A model generated the notes under the pieces. It ran no database searches. It was given only the letters and a program-made list of their open reading frames with translations, and was not told the DNA's origin. A DNA stretch of 64,000 nt from Gemmatimonadota bacterium (GTDB lineage Bacteria > Gemmatimonadota > Gemmatimonadetes > Gemmatimonadales > GWC2-71-9): assembly GCA_027294455.1 (NCBI GenBank), contig JAPULZ010000068.1, forward strand, positions 62,001 to 126,000. Direction: 5' to 3'. This document shows, piece by piece, positions 57,018 to 64,000 of the stretch. Made by a program: the position numbers and the translations under genes. Within the stretch, counting starts at the first letter, position 1. The number at the start of each line of letters is the position of its first letter.

Positions 57018-57048
57018 AAAAAACCCCGCCGGTATTGCACCGGCGGGG
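57018..57048 (-). terminator. Intrinsic terminator of the cold-shock gene
   Basis: Minus strand: CCCCGCCGGT / ACCGGCGGGG, a 10-bp perfect stem with 5-nt loop, then six Ts. It lies 22 nt after the cold-shock stop and isolates it from polA. Confidence 0.95.
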
Positions 57049-57070
57049 TCGGGGGATGGCTGGACGTGTC

Positions 57071-57283
57071 TTAGGAGGCCGGCCTCATGACGTTGGCTGC
57101 GTGAAGGCCCTTTTGACCGGTCTCGACCTCGAATTCGACCTCCTGACCCTCCGCCAAGGTCTTGAAGCCGTCCATCTGAATCGCCGAAAAGTGGACGAAC
57201 ACATCTTCGCCGCCCGTTTCTTGCTCGATGAATCCGTAGCCCTTCGCGTCGTTGAACCACTTCACCTTCCCCTTAGCAGACAT
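57071..57283 (-). CDS. cspA: Cold-shock domain protein (CspA family)
   Basis: A 70-aa single cold-shock domain: [19 protein letters not shown] carries RNP1 (KGYGFI), DVFVHFSAI is RNP2. Single-strand nucleic-acid chaperone. AGGAG lies upstream of ATG 57283. Own terminator follows at 57018-57048. Confidence 0.96.
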   Translation of the reverse strand: MSAKGKVKWFNDAKGYGFIEQETGGEDVFVHFSAIQMDGFKTLAEGQEVEFEVETGQKGLHAANVMRPAS

Positions 57284-57374
57284 CTGGTACTCCTCCTGCG
57301 AAAGTCTGGATCTTCCTTGGAAATGCCGCGCATCGATTCACAGAGAACATTTTGTATTGCGAGTGAGTCACCTG

Positions 57375-58748
57375 TCAAGCACCCCCCCGGCGCGCACTCA
57401 CCAGCCGCTCATATGCCCCCCGCGAGTGCGGCGCAAGGGGGAAGCGGCCGGTCTCCTCCTCTCCAACGAAGTCCAGGACCACCCCGTCCCCGGATTCCGA
57501 CCGGTAGCGCCAGCGGATCATCCTGACGGGGGCCGCAAAGCCCGTCCGCTGCTCGATCCGCTCCGGTCGGCCCAGGGTGATGAAGACCATGCCCCGGTCG
57601 GTCAGCCAGCCGGGTTGTCCGGCTTCCGTGAACCGCGCGTTGGCCAGCCGCAGCAGCTCAAAATACTCCACCAGGGCCTCGTTCACCGGCGTGTCCGGGT
57701 TGGGATCGGAGCCGGTCCAAAACTGGCGCCAAGCGCGGGCGCCTTCGATTTCATCCTCGTTCCTCAGGGATTGCCGCTCGGGAATGGGGAAGTACCGCAG
57801 AAGTGAGAGCACCTCATCCAGGTGTGATACCGCCGGAAGTCCCGGAAGGACCACCACGATGGGCACCCGCACCGCTCGCGAGATGCCCTCTGCGGTGGCC
57901 TCCATCTCGTATCCGCCCGGCGGAAGAAACTCGGGACCGATCTCGACCAGCGCCGCTGTTATCTCGCCCGAGCCTCGCAGGATCACCGAGTCTGCCCACA
58001 TCTCGGTGCCGCGAGCGTCCCGGATCCGCATCCGGACCGCGGCACCGGGCTCGAGCCCCACTGCCTCGAGAAAAAACGCGAGACTGTCGGCGCCGAATGC
58101 CCCCGTCGAGCGCGGGTTGGCGAGGATGCGCGGCAGCTCGTGTCGATCACGGCGCGGCGCAGCCACGAAGATCGGGACCACCGACAACGTTGGCGGCCCG
58201 CCGAAGACGGGAACATGGACCACGGTTCCGATCGACGTGGACCGGTGGGTGATCTCATCGGTGACCACCACGGTGATCTCGACCACGCCGGGGGAAAGCG
58301 TCTCCACCCGCTGAAAGATGACGCTCTCGTCCTCACGCTGGGTTTCCTCATAACCGAAAACTCGGACCAGCTCGGTCGCCGAAAACTGATTCGACAACCT
58401 GCCTTCCCGCCGGACCAACAGATCTACCCGGTATCGCGCCTCGAACGCCCCAAGCTGCCGCTGAAACGACAATGCTTCGTTTGCCATGGACATCCCGAAC
58501 AACGCCACCGTGGAGTCCGGCGACGGCCCCGCCAGGAACCGAAGCGAGGCAACGAACGCGACACCACTGTCGGCCACCATGAAACCGAGCTGGCGATACA
58601 CGATGAGCGGATCGTCCAGACGAGGCACCACTGTGGATGCGACCAGGAGAGCCGGCGTGGCCGGCTCGGACATGGGCGTCCCGCACCCGGAGGCGGCCAG
58701 GCCCACGATCAGGATTGGGGCCCCGGCGATCCCGCGACGAAGGATCAC
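57375..58748 (-). CDS. GWxTD-domain lipoprotein
   Basis: A 457-aa envelope protein. A signal peptide ends in lipobox AASGC near residue 22; the C-terminal part holds the GWxTD signature GQPGWLTDRGMVFITLGRPE, found in Bacteroidota, Acidobacteriota and Gemmatimonadota proteins of unknown role. The middle is beta-rich. Its ATG overlaps the end of the gene upstream by 4 nt. Confidence 0.87.
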   Translation of the reverse strand: MILRRGIAGAPILIVGLAASGCGTPMSEPATPALLVASTVVPRLDDPLIVYRQLGFMVADSGVAFVASLRFLAGPSPDSTVALFGMSMANEALSFQRQLGAFEARYRVDLLVRREGRLSNQFSATELVRVFGYEETQREDESVIFQRVETLSPGVVEITVVVTDEITHRSTSIGTVVHVPVFGGPPTLSVVPIFVAAPRRDRHELPRILANPRSTGAFGADSLAFFLEAVGLEPGAAVRMRIRDARGTEMWADSVILRGSGEITAALVEIGPEFLPPGGYEMEATAEGISRAVRVPIVVVLPGLPAVSHLDEVLSLLRYFPIPERQSLRNEDEIEGARAWRQFWTGSDPNPDTPVNEALVEYFELLRLANARFTEAGQPGWLTDRGMVFITLGRPERIEQRTGFAAPVRMIRWRYRSESGDGVVLDFVGEEETGRFPLAPHSRGAYERLVSARRGGA

Positions 58749-59290
58749 GTCACCAGCCAGACCGCCGCCGCGACCCCCGGCGGCATCAGCAGGTTGTCAT
58801 TCAGCCTCCCCGGCCACCGCTCCAGCGCGGCGTTCACCATCGATCCGGTGAGGACGGCCATCCACGGAAGGCCGAGCAGTACCAACACCACGGCGGAGAC
58901 CACGCCCGCGGCCCCAGTCCCGATCCAGCTCTTGGCGGCGCCCCGGCCCCAGCGCGTACCCACCGCCGACGCAGCGGGATCCGAGAGCGCCGCCGAGAGA
59001 ATGCCGGCGGCCGGACCGGGAACCGGAAACCACGAGGCCCCTGCGTACCCGGCCAGCAGCCAGAGGGCCCCGCTGGGGCGATGCGACTCCTCCGGACGGA
59101 AGACGGGCACGCTCCCGGCCAGGGCAGCGCGAAAGGGTTCGTGATGCAGCCGGATCATCTCCACGACCACCGCCACGCCGAAGAGGCCCGTCGAGAACAG
59201 CCGCAACAATTGCCAGTCGCCCCATAGCGCGACCAGGAGAATAGACGCGGTACTCGCGTGGATCGCGCGCCGAAGGGCGCCCGCGTTCAT
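58745..59290 (-). CDS. Polyprenol/phosphatidate kinase-like membrane protein
   Basis: About 181 aa with 5-6 predicted membrane spans. It resembles the SEC59/DGK1/VTE5 family (CTP-dependent dolichol, diacylglycerol and phytol kinases): IHASTASILLVALW, RPSGALWLLAGYAGASW and the loop SDPAASAVGTRWGRGAAKSW match the family's conserved pattern. Substrate not known. The ATG at 59290 overlaps the transglycosylase stop by 4 nt, so all three leftward genes are coupled. Confidence 0.78.
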   Translation of the reverse strand: MNAGALRRAIHASTASILLVALWGDWQLLRLFSTGLFGVAVVVEMIRLHHEPFRAALAGSVPVFRPEESHRPSGALWLLAGYAGASWFPVPGPAAGILSAALSDPAASAVGTRWGRGAAKSWIGTGAAGVVSAVVLVLLGLPWMAVLTGSMVNAALERWPGRLNDNLLMPPGVAAAVWLVT

Positions 59291-61521
59291 GGGACCGGCG
59301 GTTCGCTGTAGAGTGCGGAGTACACTGCCCGGTTTCGGAGGAGGGTCTGCACATAGCCTCGCGTCTCCGGAAAGGGAATCCGCTCGATGAAGAGCACCCA
59401 ATCCCGAGCCTCGGGATAGCGCAGCCACCTACGCACCCGAGAGGCGCCCGCGTTGTACGCTGCAAGGGCCGGAACCAATTCCCCGTCGTACTGCCGGAGC
59501 ATCGCGGCCAGATGGGCAGCCCCCAAATGCAGGTTCGCGTCCGCCACTCCGAGGAACGTGTTATCCCAATCAAGCCGCAGTTGCCGAGCGAGTCCCCTGG
59601 CCGTGGCCGGCATCAGCTGCATCATGCCTCGTGCTCCGGCCCGAGACGTGGCGTCCGGATCGAATACCGATTCCTGTCGAATCATGGCGGCCATGAGATA
59701 GGGATCCAGATCGAACTCGTGGGCTTCGCGCTCGACCAATGCACGGTTGGGCCACGGGAAGATGACGCGAAGCACCCGGGGATCGTTGAGCTGGTGGAGT
59801 CCCGCGACGACCCATCCAATGCCCACCGCCTCCCGGGCACGCCCCCGAGCGATCAAGCCCTCGGCGACATCCAGCAGGTCGGTGACTTCCCATCGATCCC
59901 GATCGCTCAGGTGCGCCACAAGGGCTGTCGCCTCGGCCTCCAGGCTGGACGCTTCCAGGAGATCGAGGACCTCCAGCTGATGGATCACCTCGGGTGAAGA
60001 TGTGTGGGGGGGCGGGACGGCAAATACGGCCGGCGGCATTCCCGCGGCTTCCCGGGCGATGGTACCGTAGTACCCGATGGAATCCCGCTCGGCGAGATCG
60101 ATCCACTGCTCCCGGGCCGCGGCCGTGTCGCCGGATTCCAGAGTGAGTCTCGCGAGCTGGAATTGGGCGAACCGGGAGCGGGAGCCGTCGTTCTCCATCT
60201 CCAGCCGAAAGAGCTCGAGGGCCCGCTCCGTGTCCTGGCGGGCCAGCGCCCTCCCGGCGAGCCGCGAACGCGCCGTCGAGGCGAACTCGCTGGCCGGCCA
60301 CCTGCCGTTCAGGAGTCGGAAGAGGCTGTCCGATTCCCGCACCCGGCCCTGATCCTGCCGCAGGTCCGCCATGAGAAAGAGCGCCGCTGCGGCGCGGTCG
60401 TGATCGGGACGTTCGGTGAGGAATTCGCCCAGCGCCGCAAACGCGGCCTCACGGTGACGCAAACGGAGCAGCGTGCGCGCCCAGCGGTATGACGCTTCAC
60501 CCACCTGATCTCCCACGCCCGCGGCGGCCACGGCGTAGACCTCCAGCGCATCGGGCCGGTTGCCGCTGGTCTCCATGGTCTGCCCGTAAAAGAGCAGCGT
60601 CTCCACCGAAGAATCGCCGGCGACCACCGCGGCGGCCACGTGGGGCAAGGCGTCTGCCGCGCGGCCGTAGCGCGAAACCGCCCGCGCTATCGCCAAGTGC
60701 TCCTCAATATTGGTCGCCGGGAAGTGCTCCACGGCGGCCGCGACACCCTGAAGTGCTTGGTCTTCGTCCCGCATCTCGATGGCCCGATAGACGAGGCGGC
60801 GAGCCGCAATCCGGTCGCCGGCGGCAAAGGCAAGAATCCCCGCATCACCGGGTCGGCCCAGGGCAACCATCGCCTCTACGGCCCCGGCGGTGTCACCCGC
60901 TGCCGCTAGCATGAATACGCGGACCTCGCCGGCCAGGGCCGTACCGGCCTCGGGAACGACCCTCAGCAGCTCGAAGGCCTGGGCGATGTCGTCGGTCAGT
61001 CGCGCTCGCCGGATGGCCAACCAACCGCGGGCGGCGGGAACGGCCGAGGCAGCAATCCGATATCGCTCGGCCGCTAGCTCGCGCAGACCGGCCTGCTCGG
61101 AGGCTTCCGCCGCGCGGGTGAGCAAGATCCCCTGCCGCAACCCGGTGGCGAAGACCGCGGCACCGTCGAACAACTCCCCGGCCTCCTCGTACTCTCCCAG
61201 CAGGTAGAGGGCCGCGGCACGAAGCGCCAGGGGAGCGCCGTCGAAAAGCGAATCGGGCAAGGCATATGCCGAGAGAATCGCGATCGCCTGCATAGGCCGC
61301 CCGAGGGCGATTTCCGATTCGGCCGCTTCCAGCACATCGGCCGGGCCGGTGGAATCACCGAGCCGGTCCGCCAACCCGACCGCGGCGTGCCAGGGCCCGG
61401 CCCAACTCGAACCCGGATTGACCAGCCTGTCGGTTTGAGCCGTCGCGGGCACAACGGGTGACCAAAAAGTGAACGCCAGACCGAACATGAGGTGTCGGCG
61501 GCGCAAGGCGCAACTTCTCAC
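59287..61521 (-). CDS. SLT-type lytic transglycosylase with TPR-like repeats
   Basis: A 744-aa secreted peptidoglycan lyase. Signal peptide (LMFGLAFTFWSPVVPATAQ), a long helical repeat region (~40-540) resembling TPR/Slt70 superhelix, then the SLT domain: YLMAAMIRQESVFDP with catalytic Glu, RAGARGMMQLMPATARGLA, and VPALAAYNAGASRVRRW. Cuts the glycan strand. A start at the ATG 33 nt inside is possible. Divergent from the kinase. Confidence 0.93.
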   Translation of the reverse strand: MRSCALRRRHLMFGLAFTFWSPVVPATAQTDRLVNPGSSWAGPWHAAVGLADRLGDSTGPADVLEAAESEIALGRPMQAIAILSAYALPDSLFDGAPLALRAAALYLLGEYEEAGELFDGAAVFATGLRQGILLTRAAEASEQAGLRELAAERYRIAASAVPAARGWLAIRRARLTDDIAQAFELLRVVPEAGTALAGEVRVFMLAAAGDTAGAVEAMVALGRPGDAGILAFAAGDRIAARRLVYRAIEMRDEDQALQGVAAAVEHFPATNIEEHLAIARAVSRYGRAADALPHVAAAVVAGDSSVETLLFYGQTMETSGNRPDALEVYAVAAAGVGDQVGEASYRWARTLLRLRHREAAFAALGEFLTERPDHDRAAAALFLMADLRQDQGRVRESDSLFRLLNGRWPASEFASTARSRLAGRALARQDTERALELFRLEMENDGSRSRFAQFQLARLTLESGDTAAAREQWIDLAERDSIGYYGTIAREAAGMPPAVFAVPPPHTSSPEVIHQLEVLDLLEASSLEAEATALVAHLSDRDRWEVTDLLDVAEGLIARGRAREAVGIGWVVAGLHQLNDPRVLRVIFPWPNRALVEREAHEFDLDPYLMAAMIRQESVFDPDATSRAGARGMMQLMPATARGLARQLRLDWDNTFLGVADANLHLGAAHLAAMLRQYDGELVPALAAYNAGASRVRRWLRYPEARDWVLFIERIPFPETRGYVQTLLRNRAVYSALYSEPPVP

Positions 61522-61617
61522 TCTTACCCCACTCTCAATCGGATCTCTCCAAACCTAACGCGAACTCTGCTCTCAACTTGCCGAAATCCACGACTGAACA
61601 TTACTTTCCGGCCTTAC

Positions 61618-62532
61618 ATGGCCCAGGAAAATCTCGCTGGACGCACTATTGCCGACTACCGCCTCCTCAAGCGCGTCGGCGAGGGCGGAACCGCCACCGT
61701 TTACCGCGCCGAGCACATCGACCGTGGCAATTGCGCGGTCAAAATTCTCAAGCCGCGGCTTCGCACCGACGAGAACGCTCGGAAGCGATTCCTTCGGGAG
61801 TCGGAGTACGGCGGCCGTGTACAACACGACAGCGTCGTCCGGACGTTCGACTACGGCGAGGCCGACGGGCTCATCTACCTGGCGCTGGAGTGGGCCGACG
61901 GCGAGCCTTTATCCGATTTCGTCGAGCGGACAGGCCGCCTAGCACCACCGCTCGTCGCAACCATCATCACCCAGCTCGCGGGCGCCCTCGGGGCCGCCCA
62001 CGCTTCCGACATCATTCATCGGGACTTGAAGCCCGAGAATATCGTCTACAATCCCGAGACCCAAGCCGTCAAGCTGCTGGATTTCGGGATCGCCCGCGAC
62101 GCCCAGGCCGACCCGGCCCAACGCCTGACCCGGACCGGGTTCTTCGTCGGGACGCTCCAGTACGTAGCCCCTGAGGCCCTTTCCGGGGAACTCGTGGGGC
62201 CGTCCGCCGATATCTACAGCCTGGCAACCATCGCCTACTATCTCCTCACCGGCCTCCATCCTTACGAAGGCAAATCCCCGCGAGAATTGTTCCAACAGCT
62301 TCTGACGGCCGACCCCAAGCCGCTCAACCGGGCGGTCAAGGGAGTCAAGTTCTCCGCCGCCCTGGAGCGGGCCATCATGCGGGGGCTGCAGAGAGACCCG
62401 AACGACCGCCCGGCCACCGTCGAGGAGTTCGCCGACGGGACCGCCAAGGCCGCCGAGCCTGGGGCCGAAGTCGAAGACAGCGACAAGGGCGGGCTATTTG
62501 GAGCCTTCAAGTCGATGCTGAAAAAAAAGTAG
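61618..62532 (+). CDS. Cytosolic Ser/Thr protein kinase
   Basis: A 304-aa Hanks-type kinase: GEGGTATVY (21), ATP-binding Lys42, HRDLKPEN, KLLDFGIA and GTLQYVAPEA are all present. No membrane span, but the C-terminus ends GGLFGAFKSMLKKK, an amphipathic basic tail that could bind membrane. Start ATG 61618; the longer reading into the divergent promoter has no support. Next gene is a methyl-accepting protein. Confidence 0.9.
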   Translation: MAQENLAGRTIADYRLLKRVGEGGTATVYRAEHIDRGNCAVKILKPRLRTDENARKRFLRESEYGGRVQHDSVVRTFDYGEADGLIYLALEWADGEPLSDFVERTGRLAPPLVATIITQLAGALGAAHASDIIHRDLKPENIVYNPETQAVKLLDFGIARDAQADPAQRLTRTGFFVGTLQYVAPEALSGELVGPSADIYSLATIAYYLLTGLHPYEGKSPRELFQQLLTADPKPLNRAVKGVKFSAALERAIMRGLQRDPNDRPATVEEFADGTAKAAEPGAEVEDSDKGGLFGAFKSMLKKK

Positions 62533-62549
62533 TAGTTCAAGCTACTACT
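62521..62549. terminator. Hairpin at the end of the kinase gene
   Basis: AGTAGTAG / CTACTACT, 8-bp stem with a 6-nt loop covering the kinase stop codon, with an A run on the left (T run on the minus strand). It would terminate minus-strand transcripts; plus-strand activity would be weak. Confidence 0.5.
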
Positions 62550-62557
62550 ATTCGGCC

Positions 62558-62683
62558 ATGGCGAATAGCAAGCCTTCCAGGCGTGACACCTTAGTCTCCC
62601 TGCTGCAACAGCACTCCCACCGTATCGGGGAATTCACCCTCTCTTCTGGCAAGACATCGCATTACTACTTTAGCGGCAGTTAA
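62558..62683 (+). pseudogene. pyrE: pyrE stub (orotate phosphoribosyltransferase N-terminus)
   Basis: A 41-codon reading MANSKPSRRDTLVSLLQQHS, then IGEFTLSSGKTSHYYFSGS, and TAA. The FTLSSGKTSxYY block is the conserved N-terminal segment of PyrE (about 200 aa), whose PRPP-binding loop and remainder are absent. After the stop the next gene starts at once. Too short to be functional. Confidence 0.8.
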
Positions 62684-62695
62684 TCTTACGATGTC

Positions 62696-64000
62696 ATGAG
62701 CGACCCCGAGCCCCCCCGCAGACGTCCTTCCGTCCAGACCCGGCTCCGCGCGTGGACCGGCGACTACAGCGCCGACGGGCTGAACGAACAACTCCAAAAG
62801 GACGCCCAAACCATCTCGGTGAGCGTGACTCGCCGGTGGGCCATCATCGCCGCAGGTCTGGCCTTGGTGCTCGGGCTCAAGTGGGTGGGCCACACCGACG
62901 TCTCCGGCGCAGTCGTGGGCACCGTCACCCTCGGTGCCGTCGTCCTCAATCTCACAGTGCTCGCCATCGTGCGGTCGGAGTTGTATCGCTGGTGGTTCGT
63001 TTATTGCGTGGCTGGCCTGGACATTCTGGTGGTCAGCACGGTGGTCATGCTGCTGGGGCCAGGCGGTCTCCTGGCGGTGTTCTTCATTGCCATCCTTCCC
63101 TACGCGTTCAGCGAGAGTCGTACAGTGGGCTCGGTGTTGGCCCTGTTCGCGTCCTTCGCCTACATCGGGGCCGCCGTCCTGCATGGCGTTACCTTCGCCG
63201 ACCCTGCCTACGACTTGTCGACGTTGCCCAACACTATCTACATAGACGCCATCGTCTTCTTCATCGTGGCGACGACCCTCTTGAGCATTCCCTCAACGCT
63301 CGTCGCCAGAATCCGCAAGAGCCGGACGATCATGCGGTTGGCCGAAGGTGGTGCACTCGGCGTCCGGGCGGCGGCGGCTAAATCCGACGAGCTCGGTTTT
63401 CTCGAGCGGTCCTTCAACCGCATGCTGGATGAGATCTCCAGCACGATCTCGCTGGTACAGCGCGAAACCGACGAGGTCGTCATTCTGGCAGAAGTGCTCT
63501 CGCAAGGGGCGACAGGCGTGTTGCAGTCGAGCAAGACGGTCGCCGGCACGTCGGCGGACCTGGCGAAGGAAATGGCGGTGCAGCGGGAACTGGCCGACGA
63601 CAGTCGCAGCGACAGCACCGAGGCGGCCGAAGAAGCCAGTGGGCTGCAGGAGCGAGCCGAGCGGGTCGCCCTCGACGCGCGCCACTTGGAGGATGCCGCC
63701 GAGCGCGGGCGCGCCAGCGTCGAGCGGGCGGGCGACGCCTTGCTCGCCATCGGCGAGGAGGTGCGCACCACGGCGGAGTCGGTCGCTGAGCTCAGTGCCA
63801 TGTCCCAACGCATCGGTTCGTTCGCGGAGACGATCTCCCGCATCGCGCGCCAGACGCACGTACTGGCCCTCAACGCCGCCATCGAGGCGGCACACTCCGC
63901 CGGCTCGGGTGAAGGCTTTGCCGCCGTCGCGCATGAGGTGCGCGCCCTCGCCGGCGAGGCCGCCAATTCCGCCCGCGACGTGGCCGACCTGATACGCGAC
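62696..64000 (+). CDS. Methyl-accepting chemotaxis-like protein (cut by window edge)
   Basis: 435 codons up to the right edge, no stop. Residues ~1-205 hold about six hydrophobic helices without a large periplasmic sensor; a HAMP-like segment (KSDELGFLERSFNRMLDEIS) follows, then a coiled-coil signalling domain with the hairpin-tip pattern ISRIARQTHVLALNAAIEAA and EGFAAVAHEVRALAGEAANS. It should signal to CheA/CheW or a related partner. Start ATG 62696; no ribosome-binding site visible. Confidence 0.9.
   Translation, partial: MSDPEPPRRRPSVQTRLRAWTGDYSADGLNEQLQKDAQTISVSVTRRWAIIAAGLALVLGLKWVGHTDVSGAVVGTVTLGAVVLNLTVLAIVRSELYRWWFVYCVAGLDILVVSTVVMLLGPGGLLAVFFIAILPYAFSESRTVGSVLALFASFAYIGAAVLHGVTFADPAYDLSTLPNTIYIDAIVFFIVATTLLSIPSTLVARIRKSRTIMRLAEGGALGVRAAAAKSDELGFLERSFNRMLDEISSTISLVQRETDEVVILAEVLSQGATGVLQSSKTVAGTSADLAKEMAVQRELADDSRSDSTEAAEEASGLQERAERVALDARHLEDAAERGRASVERAGDALLAIGEEVRTTAESVAELSAMSQRIGSFAETISRIARQTHVLALNAAIEAAHSAGSGEGFAAVAHEVRALAGEAANSARDVADLIRD

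Overview
The window is a high-GC, gene-dense stretch of bacterial chromosome with short or overlapping intergenic junctions. Three Hanks-type Ser/Thr kinases, a GWxTD-domain lipoprotein, a caspase-like secreted protein, a SufR-led SUF operon and a ParABS locus with consensus parS sites suggest a Gram-negative environmental bacterium. Gemmatimonadota is my best guess, from overall gene style only; no rRNA or other decisive marker is present. I see no rRNA, tRNA, CRISPR array, prophage or insertion sequence.

Layout. 1-950: the 5' end of lon (minus strand), a small gene with its own terminator, then a divergent kinase. 2883-12821: a long leftward run holding a methyltransferase, fadI, fadJ, proline dehydrogenase, a small protein, rsgA, a DUF1015 protein, a helical small protein and a fused alpha-beta 2-oxoacid dehydrogenase E1. 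Most junctions are coupled by overlapping stop and start codons. A truncated csaA lies antisense inside it. 12877-16318: glpD, two small genes, queG and a small protein. 16352-22283: Nif3-like protein, then parA-parB-M23 peptidase-bactofilin as one overlapping operon, two consensus parS sites, and mnmG. This is a chromosome-segregation and cell-shape module. 22621-29646: an anti-sigma-like protein converging on sufR-sufB-sufC-sufD-sufS-sufU-Rieske, with a readable promoter and a candidate SufR operator. 29953-40660: a propeller lipoprotein, a MobA-like enzyme, peptide deformylase, a Cache-sensor kinase and a MutM/Nei-family glycosylase, followed by leftward genes for a hydrolase, 3-methyladenine glycosylase, M28 peptidase, rhodanese, ABC ATPase and amidohydrolase. 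40892-44343: two tandem secreted PPC-domain paralogues, the second ending in a caspase-like peptidase. 44363-45891: terminator, TPP riboswitch and thiC. 45883-57283: a hotdog/alpha-beta hydrolase fusion, RNase D, a DUF59 protein, a DCC protein, an S12 hydrolase, a matrixin-like protease, an MMPL transporter, polA and a cold-shock gene. 57375-64000: GWxTD lipoprotein, a polyprenol-kinase-like membrane protein, an SLT transglycosylase, a third kinase, a pyrE stub and a methyl-accepting protein cut by the window edge.

The window also holds three decayed housekeeping genes: csaA at 6550, an AmrS-type radical SAM gene at 50466-50715 and pyrE at 62558. The points most worth follow-up are the PPC/caspase gene pair with a perfect hairpin inside one signal-peptide sequence, the parABS-M23-bactofilin operon, the SUF control region with an apparently leaderless sufR, and the gene remnants.
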